This document shows, in pieces, positions 1 to 6,826 of a stretch of 8,607 nt of DNA. The notes beneath the pieces were generated by a model. The model was not told the origin of the DNA. It made no database searches and saw nothing but the letters and a program-made list of their open reading frames with translations. Source of the DNA: Bacteroidales bacterium (GTDB lineage Bacteria > Bacteroidota > Bacteroidia > Bacteroidales > UBA932); assembly GCA_017615445.1 (NCBI GenBank), contig JAGAAD010000102.1:1-8607 (forward strand), read 5' to 3'. Both the position numbers and the translations under genes were made by a program. The stretch's first letter is position 1. Each line of letters opens with the position of its first letter.

Positions 1-309
1 GCTGCGCAGCCACTCCGGGATCAGCACCTGCTCGGGCACGCGCGTCTTGTGCAGGACGGCCCCCGTGCCTTCGAGCTGGGCTGCCGCCTGAATGAAATAG
101 CGCGTGTCCGTCCACAGACCGGCGTGGTCCGCAGTTACGACCACATCGCCCGCCTCGCCCGTGAAGCCGGTGAGCCAGCGGACTTGTTTCCACCGCTCGG
201 CGGGGTACTCGCTCTGGTGCGGGTCCCCGCTCCAGATGATGACTGCGTCCCAGCCGCGGCCTCGCATCAGCGAGCGCAGCTCTTCGATTCGTTCGGCGTA
301 GATATTCAT
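1..309 (-). CDS. Xaa-Pro aminopeptidase (M24B family), N-terminal part
   Basis: This is the first 103 codons of an aminopeptidase P-type enzyme; the rest lies beyond the left edge. The visible part is the creatinase/prolidase N-terminal domain. It shows DPHQSEY near residue 29, then RWLTGFTGEAG and the stretch TADHAGLWTDTRYF, a run typical of Bacteroidetes and eukaryotic-type aminopeptidase P. The family removes an N-terminal residue preceding proline, using a dinuclear metal site in the C-terminal pita-bread domain, which is not in the window, so catalytic residues cannot be checked. There is no signal peptide, so it is probably cytoplasmic. The ATG (309-307) overlaps the stop of the DUF3109 gene as ATGA, and the A-rich end of that gene precedes it, so it is probably translated by coupling. 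The family call is secure; substrate range is inferred. Confidence 0.92.
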   Translation of the reverse strand, partial: MNIYAERIEELRSLMRGRGWDAVIIWSGDPHQSEYPAERWKQVRWLTGFTGEAGDVVVTADHAGLWTDTRYFIQAAAQLEGTGAVLHKTRVPEQVLIPEWLRS

Positions 310-893
310 TTTTTTCCGTTAATGTGGTCGGCCGCGGCGCAGAGAGCCTCGTAGAACTCTTCTCCGTAGACCGAAATAATTGTTTTCTTTAAGAATTGAT
401 ACACGCGAATATTTTTTTCGCGTCCGAGCCGGTAGGCGTCCTTGCAGATGTGCCAGCGGTGAAGGTTCAGCGCCTGCCCGCCGCCGGTGAGTTTAGTTAC
501 CCTTATCGGATAGAGGCTGCAGGAGATGGGCTTGCGCAGGCCCTTGCATTCGATCGCGCAGAGGCAGTTCCCGTCGCCAGGGAAGTGGCAGAACGCGCAG
601 GCTCCAGAGCCTTCGGCGAGCGGGGTGACCACATCTCCCTCGCGGTCGATTGCGAAGAAGCCATCCCTACGGACGGCCGCCCTGCCGGCATCGGTCATCA
701 GCTCTTCGAATGCGGGGTAGTCGCGCTCCAGCGCTTCGATTTCATCTTCGCGCAGCGGCGCTCCGCTGTCGCCCTCTATGCAGCACGCTCCCTTGCACTT
801 CTGGTAGTCGCAGGCGAAGTACTCGCTGACCACATCCTCGGACACGAGAATGTCGCCTATCTGCACTATTGTTCCGAAAAGGTCGCGATGCAT
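306..893 (-). CDS. DUF3109 family cysteine-rich protein
   Basis: This 195-residue protein matches the DUF3109 family, which is common in Bacteroidetes and has no established function. It is rich in conserved-looking cysteines: C28, C33, C37 and C38 in the segment FACDYQKCKGACCIEGD; C99, C102, C110, C112 and C116 around CAFCHFPGDGNCLC; C125 in PISCSLYPIRV; and one in WHICKDAY. This spacing resembles the YkgJ/zinc- or iron-sulfur-binding CxxxCC proteins, so a bound metal or Fe-S cluster is a reasonable inference but unproven. There is no signal peptide or membrane segment. The start ATG (893-891) overlaps the stop of the M16 gene as TAATG, and its own TGA overlaps the aminopeptidase start, so it is the middle of a tightly coupled three-gene set. 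Length fits the family. Cellular role unknown. Confidence 0.88.
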   Translation of the reverse strand: MHRDLFGTIVQIGDILVSEDVVSEYFACDYQKCKGACCIEGDSGAPLREDEIEALERDYPAFEELMTDAGRAAVRRDGFFAIDREGDVVTPLAEGSGACAFCHFPGDGNCLCAIECKGLRKPISCSLYPIRVTKLTGGGQALNLHRWHICKDAYRLGREKNIRVYQFLKKTIISVYGEEFYEALCAAADHINGKK

Positions 894-3298
894 TATCTGA
901 CTACATATTCCACGACGCCGGAGGAGATTATCTCCTCTATTATCAGGCGGACGTCGTCCACATCGATTCTGTCTATGCTCTTGTTGTAGAGGGAAATCAG
1001 GGCTTTGCCTTCGCTGTAGCGGTAGAGGCAGTACTTGATCATTCCCTCGGGGGTGTTCAGTTCGCGCGCGATGTTGTTCCTCACTATCTCCTTATAAGAC
1101 TTGAATTCCGCGTCGCTCACGGAGAAGAACATAAGGTCGCTGAACTCCGCACGAATGTCGCGCACTGCGGCCAGGGGCTCGGACGGCTGGACCCCTGCGG
1201 GGAGCCCGTCCGCGGCGCAGGGCCGGCAGGTGATATACAGCGTCATTCTCTCCACCGGCGTCAGATCCATCTTTCCGCTCACTTCGGCGTACATCCCGAG
1301 CGGGGCGAGCCTGCGCGCAAGCTGCTTTTTCACCGCTTCCAGCGCGATGAGGAACGCATAGTAATTGTCCTGAGTGGCGGGGAAGAGTCCGGTCGCAGCG
1401 AGGTTCACGCTATGGTCGTCTCCTTCCGCCATGTGGGTGGTGCGTCCGCTATGGAGATTGTAGTCCACGCTTTCCCTCAGCGCATAGATGCGCGAAGTCT
1501 TGAAATTGCCCAGATACTTCATCAGAGCCTGCATCAGGGCCTCCTCTGAGATGTTTCCGGTGAAGATAAAGATTCCATCTGCCACATTGCTGAAGCGCTT
1601 CGTCATATATTCGGACACTCTGTCTGGCAGGTCTTCGCGTATGTTATAGCCGGAGCTTTTGTCCAGGAACATATAGTCCGGGCAGATGAGGCTGTCCATC
1701 ACCGCGGTGACCGGCGCCGGCACAGACTGGCTCTTGATGATGGCGGATTTGCGGAAGTAGTCGAAGGATGCGTAGTCCGAGACATGTTCGTAGCCTATCT
1801 TGATCATGGCTTTCAGCACGGACTCCACATCGTCTTTCTGCGCCTTGCCATAGATGCGCATGTCCTCGAGGGTTATGTTCCCGTTCATCTCTATTCCCTC
1901 GGCCAGCAGCATCTGGCGGAAGTCGTAGGTGGGGATGCCGGCGACGCGGCCAAGCCCGAGGGCCTGGGTCAGGTAGGCGCTCTCGCCGGGGTGGATGTCG
2001 CGGACCGAGGAGGCGCCGCCGCGAGCCGCGAAGCAGAAATTGAAACCCTCCGCCGAGAAATCGGGCTTGTAGATTACCTTGATTCCGTTGCTGAAGGTCC
2101 AGAGCTTGCCGCCGGACACGGGGTCTATGGTCGTGTTCGAGAGCTTGATGCCCCTGGCCGCCGGAGTTTTAAGCACCTCGTCCAGGATGGGATAACGCTT
2201 GAGCTGGGCTCCGCCTTCGGTCTCCGGCCAGTCGTCGCCGAGGAAGGCGTGGGCGAAGTTGTTGAACAGCTCGAGTTCGCGCTTGGGGGTGATCTTGCGG
2301 CCCTTGAAGAAGTTGCGGATTATGTCCTGCGAGGCGAGATTCGTGCCGAAACGGGCGGCGGACACGCAGCGGCGGACGTAGAATGCGTTGCTCTTGCCTG
2401 GCTTCAGGCCGGTCTCGATCAGCCTCGCGAGCGAGATTCGCTTGGCTTTGTCGAATTCAGCGAGGGTGACGTTGCCCTTCGAGATGTCCGCGAAGACTCC
2501 CCCGATCGCAGCGACTGCCGCATTGCGCAGGCTGTCGGCGACATAGACTCTCAGCTCGCTTAGCTGGGCGTCCATGTAGCAGGGGATGCCGCGTTCCTGC
2601 AGTTCCAGGCGTATGCGGTCGGTGACTATATAGCTCATCTCGCGTCCGAGCAGCTCCGCCACTAGCGGCACCGGGGTGTTCGCCTGATCGCGCGAAACGC
2701 TGGCGGGCAGGAAGCTGAACACTATCGGGCCGCTGCCGTCGGCGTCGAAATTCAGCACGGCGCCCTGCTTGGGCAGATTCGCCCGCGGACCGGGGGTGAT
2801 GCGGGGAATCGTGAGGCCGAGGGTGTGCAGCGTGTTCCGGTAGGCCGTGCGGTCTATGTCGCCGCTGATGATTATGGTCTGCTCGCCGCCGGACAGGCGC
2901 ATGAGGTCAAGCATCATCAGCAGGGTGCTGTCGGCCGTGGCCTTCGAGCCTATCCACACGTCCGGGAAGTGGAAGGTGCGGGCGTTCTTCGAGATTTCGA
3001 CATAGCCGTTTGCGGTGTACGGCACGCCCGAGCGGGCGAGGAAGCCCTTCGGGCTGAGGTGCTCGAGCTCGCTGAGCGCTTCGCGGGTCTCGGCCACGTC
3101 GGTCAGGTTCTCCTGCACGAGGGCGAAGTCCGCACGGCCCTTGGTCGCCGGGTTGGCCACCAGATAGTAGGCGATACCGTTGGGCAGCGTGCCGGTCATG
3201 ACCTCCTCGGCCTGCTTGAGCTTCGGGAGACCCTGGGCCTGCAGACTGAGAGGCAGCACGGCTAGCAGCGCCGCGAGTATGTATCGCGCGAGTTTCAT
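893..3298 (-). CDS. M16 (insulinase/pitrilysin) family protein, probably inactive
   Basis: This 801-residue protein begins with a signal peptide (about residues 1-22, ending SLQAQ), so it is exported to the periplasm or outer membrane. It has two M16-type halves: the first follows TGTLPNGIAYYLV at about residue 35, and the second follows FSNGIKVIYKPDF at about 402, with M16 C-domain-like strands IIISGDID (143-150) and IFTGNISEEAL (577-587). In active members HxxEH binds zinc; here the corresponding site is SELEH (76-80), so the first histidine is serine. Only 66 residues separate this site from GDID, far fewer than in a full M16 domain, so the helix bearing the distal glutamate ligand appears absent. 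It is probably a non-catalytic homologue. The ATG at 3298 is preferred over an in-frame GTG at 3319 because a purine-rich GGGGGGAAGGAAG lies just before it and the signal peptide then starts normally. The stop overlaps the DUF3109 start. Confidence 0.85.
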   Translation of the reverse strand: MKLARYILAALLAVLPLSLQAQGLPKLKQAEEVMTGTLPNGIAYYLVANPATKGRADFALVQENLTDVAETREALSELEHLSPKGFLARSGVPYTANGYVEISKNARTFHFPDVWIGSKATADSTLLMMLDLMRLSGGEQTIIISGDIDRTAYRNTLHTLGLTIPRITPGPRANLPKQGAVLNFDADGSGPIVFSFLPASVSRDQANTPVPLVAELLGREMSYIVTDRIRLELQERGIPCYMDAQLSELRVYVADSLRNAAVAAIGGVFADISKGNVTLAEFDKAKRISLARLIETGLKPGKSNAFYVRRCVSAARFGTNLASQDIIRNFFKGRKITPKRELELFNNFAHAFLGDDWPETEGGAQLKRYPILDEVLKTPAARGIKLSNTTIDPVSGGKLWTFSNGIKVIYKPDFSAEGFNFCFAARGGASSVRDIHPGESAYLTQALGLGRVAGIPTYDFRQMLLAEGIEMNGNITLEDMRIYGKAQKDDVESVLKAMIKIGYEHVSDYASFDYFRKSAIIKSQSVPAPVTAVMDSLICPDYMFLDKSSGYNIREDLPDRVSEYMTKRFSNVADGIFIFTGNISEEALMQALMKYLGNFKTSRIYALRESVDYNLHSGRTTHMAEGDDHSVNLAATGLFPATQDNYYAFLIALEAVKKQLARRLAPLGMYAEVSGKMDLTPVERMTLYITCRPCAADGLPAGVQPSEPLAAVRDIRAEFSDLMFFSVSDAEFKSYKEIVRNNIARELNTPEGMIKYCLYRYSEGKALISLYNKSIDRIDVDDVRLIIEEIISSGVVEYVVR

Positions 3299-3300
3299 TT

Positions 3301-3316
3301 TTTTCTTCCTTCCCCC
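3301..3316 (-). promoter_or_regulatory. Ribosome binding site of the M16 gene
   Basis: On the minus strand GGGGGAAGGAAG ends a few bases before the ATG at 3298. It is the clearest Shine-Dalgarno-like sequence in the window and decides the start codon. It is part of the last unit of the upstream repeat array. Confidence 0.6.
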
Positions 3317-3463
3317 CACTTTTTTAATGTCGGGCCTTACTATTTTTCTTTTCTTTCCCTCACATTTTTTTCATGTCGGGCCTTATTATTTCCTTCCCCT
3401 CGCTTTTTTAATACCGGGCCCTATTATTATTTCCCTTCCTTCACTTTTTTTTAACGTCGGGCC
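3301..3463. repeat. Four degenerate copies of a 38-46 base unit upstream of the M16 gene
   Basis: This fills the whole gap between the NIF3 stop and the M16 start. Read on the minus strand, each copy has a G/C block (GGCCCGACRTT-like), a run of A, then a purine-rich GTGAAGGAAGGG-like stretch and AT-rich filler. The plus-strand CGGGCC anchors are at 3331, 3377, 3415 and 3458, giving spacings of 46, 38 and 43. The copy nearest the M16 gene supplies its ribosome binding site, so the array lies in the 5' leader if transcription comes from upstream. The unequal spacing and drift suggest an old duplication. No ORF or strong hairpin is evident. Confidence 0.8.
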
Positions 3464-4342
3464 CTATTGGTATTGTATAGGATTAGTGTTGATCTCCGTC
3501 AACATTATGTTAACTTCCGGTAGGGCCTTGGCGATTATGTCTTTCAGGAGATTCTGTGTGAACTGCTCGCTCTGGTAGTGTCCCAGCTCGGCGAGAAGCA
3601 TTCCGTCGTTCTCGAAATAATCGTGGTAGTGGAATTCCCCTGTTACGAAGCAGTCGGCTCCTTTTTCCAGGGCTTTCTGCATCAGGAACGCTCCCGCTCC
3701 TCCGCAGAGAGCGACTTTCTTGATGGCCCGAGGGCGTTGGTTTTCTTTCGTTGCGCCAGGTTTTGCGCGCCATTCGTCCAGGTCGCTGTGCCTGAGGCTC
3801 TCCACTTTGAATGTGGCTTTCAGCGCATCGAGGAACGCCTCCGCTTGAACCGCGCCGGGGAGTTCACCGATCAGACCGCTGCCGGCCGGCGCCTTTTCGT
3901 CACTCCCACAAGAAGACCCTTTGCGGCAATCTCCTCCGCAAGCCTCGGCAACCCATCTGGGCTCGAGCCATTCGAGTTTTTCGAGGCCAATCAGTTCGGC
4001 GATTTTATGGTTGACTCCGCCGGGCGCATTGTCCAGGCTGGTGTGCGCGGAGTAGATCGCGATGCCCGCGTGCAGAGCTTTGGTGACACACCTCTGCTGA
4101 TACGTCACGTCGCTGACCTGACTTAGAGGGTGGAACAGAAGGGGGTGGTGAGACACTATCATCGAGCAGCCCTTTTCGACCGCCTCGTCCACTATCTTTT
4201 CTGTTATGTCCAGGCACACGAGCACTCCCCGGACTTCATCTTCCGGAAAGCCCACTTGCAGTCCCGAATTATCCCATTCGTCCTGATACCTCAGCGGCGC
4301 GACACTCTCTATCGCCCTGATTACATCCGATACTTTTGTCAT
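3464..4342 (-). CDS. NIF3/YbgI family dinuclear metal protein
   Basis: This 292-residue protein belongs to the NIF3 family (Nif3-like dinuclear metal centre hexameric protein, often labelled GTP cyclohydrolase I type 2 homologue). Members form toroidal hexamers with two metals per subunit; their physiological role is uncertain. Metal-site motifs are present: SHHPLLF (H65, H66), AHTSLDNAPGGVNH with its aspartate in the middle, and GHYQSEQF near the C terminus with the H-x3-E pattern seen in E. coli YbgI. The start MTKVSDVIRAIESVAPLRYQ is typical. Between the two conserved halves is an insert of modest size containing a cysteine cluster (CGGDCRKGSSC) and then GSGLIGELPG; it is longer than in the compact YbgI form. 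It is cytoplasmic, with no signal peptide. It stands alone after a 411-base repeat-rich gap and ends where the repeats upstream of the M16 gene begin. Confidence 0.93.
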   Translation of the reverse strand: MTKVSDVIRAIESVAPLRYQDEWDNSGLQVGFPEDEVRGVLVCLDITEKIVDEAVEKGCSMIVSHHPLLFHPLSQVSDVTYQQRCVTKALHAGIAIYSAHTSLDNAPGGVNHKIAELIGLEKLEWLEPRWVAEACGGDCRKGSSCGSDEKAPAGSGLIGELPGAVQAEAFLDALKATFKVESLRHSDLDEWRAKPGATKENQRPRAIKKVALCGGAGAFLMQKALEKGADCFVTGEFHYHDYFENDGMLLAELGHYQSEQFTQNLLKDIIAKALPEVNIMLTEINTNPIQYQ

Positions 4343-4348
4343 AGCCCA

Positions 4349-4356
4349 CTAATATA
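4349..4356 (-). promoter_or_regulatory. Possible -7 box of the NIF3 gene
   Basis: On the minus strand TATATTAG, one base off the Bacteroidetes -7 consensus TAnnTTTG, lies 6 bases before the NIF3 ATG. If used, the transcript would be almost leaderless. No convincing TTTG -33 element is seen at the usual distance, so this is weak. Confidence 0.3.
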
Positions 4357-4390
4357 CGAATTTTTCCGCGCCCTTTTGGATTTTTGCCCC

Positions 4391-4529
4391 CTTCCGGCGA
4401 GTTTCGGAGGTGATTTCCCGCCGAAATGCCGTTTTTTCTCCCTTCCGGCGAGTTTCGGGGCCGTTTTCCCGCCGAAATGCCTTTTTTTCTCCCTTCCGGC
4501 GAGTTTCGGAGGTGATTTCCCGCCGAAAG
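4391..4529. repeat. 51-base tandem repeat, three copies
   Basis: Copies begin with CTTCCGGCGAG at 4391, 4442 and 4493, exactly 51 bases apart; the third is cut short at 4529, where the 201-base element begins. Copies 1 and 3 share TTTCGGAGGTGATTTCCCG, while copy 2 has GGGCCGTTTTC in the variable middle. Each holds an inverted pair TTTCGG/CCGAAA, with outer GGC/GCC arms in copies 1 and 2, able to form a short hairpin. Because 51 is a multiple of three, several frames stay open through the array, which yields repetitive hypothetical peptides. None has family similarity I recognise, and I consider the array non-coding. Confidence 0.85.
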
Positions 4530-4594
4530 CGCCGAAAACCCGCGAACATGCCACACGCCGACCCCCATCAGAGGCTATTGTGGAGCACTCGACC

Positions 4595-4628
4595 GTGTGG
4601 CTACGGGCAATTTTGCCCCCAGCCACAC
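4595..4628 (-). other. Central hairpin of element copy A
   Basis: The arms GTGTGGCTGGGGGCAA and TTGCCCGTAGCCACAC (minus strand) are complementary over 16 positions, with one G-T wobble and one G-G mismatch and a very short loop. The same stem occurs in copy B at 7420-7453. The pairing is better on the minus strand than on the plus strand. Confidence 0.75.
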
Positions 4629-4682
4629 ACCGACATGCCCCACAGGCCCTTCTGGCAGGGGTGGGCGTGTGGCACTTCTGCG

Positions 4683-4730
4683 GAAAACCTCTCCTGTGGG
4701 AAATATCTTCTGTGGGAAATCTCTCCTGCG
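4683..4730. repeat. Three 16-base tandem repeats in element copy A
   Basis: Units at 4683-4698, 4699-4714 and 4715-4730 are variants of GAAAATCTCTTCTGCG (plus strand). They correspond one for one to the three identical units in copy B at 7318-7365, but here they have diverged from each other. Confidence 0.8.
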
Positions 4731-4753
4731 AGAAGGCTCTTTTGCGTAAACGG

Positions 4754-5857
4754 TCAGATCAGGTCTGCGATGATGCTGTCCGCCACGAACCAGAACGATT
4801 CGTCGATGCGGACGCGGTCGCCGATGACATCCAGACCCTTGGGACGGTGTTCGATGGGGTAGTCTTCTGAGAAGAAAACGCTAGGGGGATAGGTGCCGTC
4901 GGGGCGCCGGAGTTCATTCAGGTCTATGCCCTTCGAGGTGCGAAGGCCGAGCATAATCTGCTCTTCGCGGATTTCTTCGGGGGTCAGGACTTCGGACGAG
5001 CGGGTCCAGCCTTTCAAAGTTTGCGAATTCCAGCTGCGGACGTTGTCCAGCAGGGAGTGCGCGCCGGGGCCGAGGCCGACGTAGGGCCGGCGGGTCCAGT
5101 AGGCGCTGTTGTGCACGGCCTCCTTGCCGGCGCGCGCCCAGTTCGAGATCTCATAGTGCTCGAATCCCGCCTCGCGCAGCCGCGTGCAGATCAGCTGGTA
5201 CTGCCTGAAGCACTCGTCATCAGTCGCTTCCACATACTTGCCGGCCTTTAAATCCGCGGCGAGCTGCGAGCCGTCTTCGATCGAGAGCTGGTAGGCAGAG
5301 ATATGATCCGGCTCGAGCGCGAGTATGCCGTCCAGGGTCTTTGTCAGACAGTCCTCGCCGAAGCCGCCGACGCCGAAAATGATATCGACGCTGATGTTGT
5401 CAATGCCCATATCCCGGATGATGTGGAAGGCCTCCACCGCGGCGGCGGAGTCGTGCCGGCGGCCCATCCAGCGAAGCTCACCGTCGTCCAGCGACTGCAC
5501 GCCCATGCTGATGCGGTTCACCCCGAACCCGCGCAGCGAGCGGATAAACCCGTTGCCCCTCTCCACGATGTCCTCCGGATTGACCTCCACCGTGAACTCG
5601 TCGTAGGGGGTGTCGCCCAGCGCCTTCGTCAGATCATAAAAAAACCGGAGGGGCATCACCGATGGTGTGCCTCCTCCGATGTAAAGGGTATTGACCCCGC
5701 CGGTCTGAACTATCTCTCCACGGCGCAGTCTTGCTTCTGCGCAGAGTTCGTCTATGTAGGAATCAAACTCTTCCGGCCCCTTATGGCAGGACAACTCCGA
5801 ATAGAAATCGCAGTACCTGCAGAAACTAAGGCAGTAAGGGACGTGGACGTAGATCAT
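4754..5857 (-). CDS. hemW: HemW-like radical SAM protein (coproporphyrinogen III oxidase-like)
   Basis: This 367-residue radical SAM protein matches HemW, the heme chaperone long annotated as oxygen-independent coproporphyrinogen III oxidase-like. The N terminus IYVHVPYCLSFCRYCDF holds the [4Fe-4S] motif C9-x3-C13-x2-C16; the SAM-contacting GGGTPS is at 61-66; TVEVNPEDI and NRISMGVQSLDD follow, all characteristic of the HemW/HemN group. The C-terminal part contains LTPEEIREEQIMLGLRTSKG, typical of the HemW winged domain, and length fits HemW rather than the longer HemN. HemW is thought to hand heme to respiratory proteins; true oxidase activity is not expected. It is cytoplasmic. The ATG overlaps the stop of the coiled-coil gene as TAATG, implying coupled translation. 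The 3' end is followed closely by element copy A. Confidence 0.95.
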   Translation of the reverse strand: MIYVHVPYCLSFCRYCDFYSELSCHKGPEEFDSYIDELCAEARLRRGEIVQTGGVNTLYIGGGTPSVMPLRFFYDLTKALGDTPYDEFTVEVNPEDIVERGNGFIRSLRGFGVNRISMGVQSLDDGELRWMGRRHDSAAAVEAFHIIRDMGIDNISVDIIFGVGGFGEDCLTKTLDGILALEPDHISAYQLSIEDGSQLAADLKAGKYVEATDDECFRQYQLICTRLREAGFEHYEISNWARAGKEAVHNSAYWTRRPYVGLGPGAHSLLDNVRSWNSQTLKGWTRSSEVLTPEEIREEQIMLGLRTSKGIDLNELRRPDGTYPPSVFFSEDYPIEHRPKGLDVIGDRVRIDESFWFVADSIIADLI

Positions 5858-6765
5858 TAGCGGAGCATGAGTTCGGTGCTGCCGAGCAGGCCGGCCGCCG
5901 AGTAGACATCCGCGACGTAGACACCCTTCACGTACTGAGGGATGTCGTTGACGTAGATTATCATGTCCACTTCGTCGCCTTCGTAGTCCACCTCACGCGA
6001 TGCGGTGGCCGCAACGGCCTCGCCTGCGAGGGTGAACGAAGCGCCGGTGCCGTCCAGCAGGAGATTGCCGTCCGGATCCTTGACCCTGAGGTAGATGGTG
6101 ATCGGGCCCCTCTCGGCCAGGTCGTTCTCCACCAGGCTGAGCTCAACTGCGAGCCTGCGGGTGCGGCTGCTGCGGTCCGTGACCTTGTCCGAGCCGTTGT
6201 AGGCCTTGCAGACTATGCCTCTGGCCTTGATCTTGGCGCCGGTGGCCACCTTGGCCGCATATTCCTTGTTCTGGGCCTCGAGTTCCTCGTTCTTGCCGGT
6301 TGCGGCTGCGAGGCTCTGCCTGGTCGTGGACAGCTCCTGCGAGAGCTTGATGTTCTGCTGGTTCAGCGAGTCGATCTGCACCAGATAGTTGCGCATGATC
6401 GAGCGGAGGGTTCCGAGCTCCTTCTCGTACTGACGCATTTTCGCCCTGTTGGTGGCCTCGGTGCTCTTGATGCGGCTCACGAGCACAGCGACCTCCTCGC
6501 GGGAAGAATCGAGCTGGCTGTTGATGAATTCATAGTCCGAAGAGAGGTCCGCGAACTCCTTCTGGAGCGTCTCGATGCGCTCGGAGAGGTCTGCCTTGTC
6601 GGCTTCGAGTTCCTTGACCATTTTGTAGTCGCGGGTGCCCACAATTGCGAGGGCGGCGGCGAGGCCGACCGCTATGATGGCAAGAGCCACAACGGCGAAT
6701 CCGTTGCTTTTCTTCTTTTCTGCCTTTTCGCGTTCAATTCTTGCGATGGGATCTTCTTTTTCCAT
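5857..6765 (-). CDS. Single-pass membrane protein with long coiled coil (Bacteroidetes family)
   Basis: This 302-residue protein has a charged cytoplasmic N terminus (residues 1-19), one membrane helix (about 22-43), a heptad-rich coiled coil (about 48-175, e.g. LEADKADLSERIETLQKEF) and a C-terminal globular part (about 177-302) with predicted beta strands such as GPITIYLRVKDPDGNLLL and ITR-type basic residues before them. The orientation suggests that coil and C-terminal domain are periplasmic. It resembles a widespread uncharacterised Bacteroidetes family often mislabelled as an SMC or chromosome segregation protein; nothing here supports an SMC ATPase, as there is no Walker motif. It is first in a two-gene unit with hemW, sharing a TAATG overlap. 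A role in the envelope is an inference only. There is no clear Shine-Dalgarno before the ATG. Confidence 0.88.
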   Translation of the reverse strand: MEKEDPIARIEREKAEKKKSNGFAVVALAIIAVGLAAALAIVGTRDYKMVKELEADKADLSERIETLQKEFADLSSDYEFINSQLDSSREEVAVLVSRIKSTEATNRAKMRQYEKELGTLRSIMRNYLVQIDSLNQQNIKLSQELSTTRQSLAAATGKNEELEAQNKEYAAKVATGAKIKARGIVCKAYNGSDKVTDRSSRTRRLAVELSLVENDLAERGPITIYLRVKDPDGNLLLDGTGASFTLAGEAVAATASREVDYEGDEVDMIIYVNDIPQYVKGVYVADVYSAAGLLGSTELMLR

Positions 6766-6798
6766 ATTGTAAACAGTTATTATTCTCTAAAGGGTGCG

Positions 6799-6806
6799 CA
6801 AAGATA
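6799..6806 (-). promoter_or_regulatory. -7 promoter box for the coiled-coil/hemW unit
   Basis: The minus strand reads TATCTTTG, an exact match to the Bacteroidetes -7 consensus TAnnTTTG, about 33 bases before the ATG at 6765. This would leave a leader of roughly 25-30 bases. A good TTTG -33 element at the canonical 19-21 base spacing is not evident. Confidence 0.55.
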
Positions 6807-6826
6807 CAAATTTTGTGCGCAACTGC

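Larger units (their letters stand above)
4530..4730 (-). repeat. 201-base dispersed palindromic element, copy A
   Basis: It matches the reverse complement of 7318-7518 along its whole length with no net insertion or deletion; in the 126-base core (4549-4674) I count about 15 differences by eye. Read on the minus strand (the sense of hemW just upstream) the order is: three 16-base repeats (4730-4683), TGCCACACGCC terminal repeat, a central hairpin, GGCGTGTGGCA terminal repeat, and GCGGGTTTTCG. The 11-base ends of the core (4549-4559 and 4664-4674) are perfect inverted repeats. It starts about 23 bases after the hemW stop. With the adjoining 51-base array it explains most of the 411-base gap between NIF3 and hemW. 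No transposase is linked. It could be a MITE, a REP-like element or a structured RNA. Confidence 0.88.

Noticed and set aside
1784..2563. Long plus-strand open frame of 259 codons opposite the M16 gene
   Set aside because: It is antisense to a well-supported gene and reflects GC-biased codons; it has no recognisable domain.
4378..4530. CRISPR array
   Set aside because: The units are directly adjacent copies with no unique spacers of constant length, and no cas genes are present.
4339..4626. Open frames through the 51-base array and copy A, giving repetitive peptides such as HFGGKSPPKLAGREKKR on the minus strand
   Set aside because: The repeat period is a multiple of three, so several frames stay open together on both strands; none has a convincing start or a known domain.
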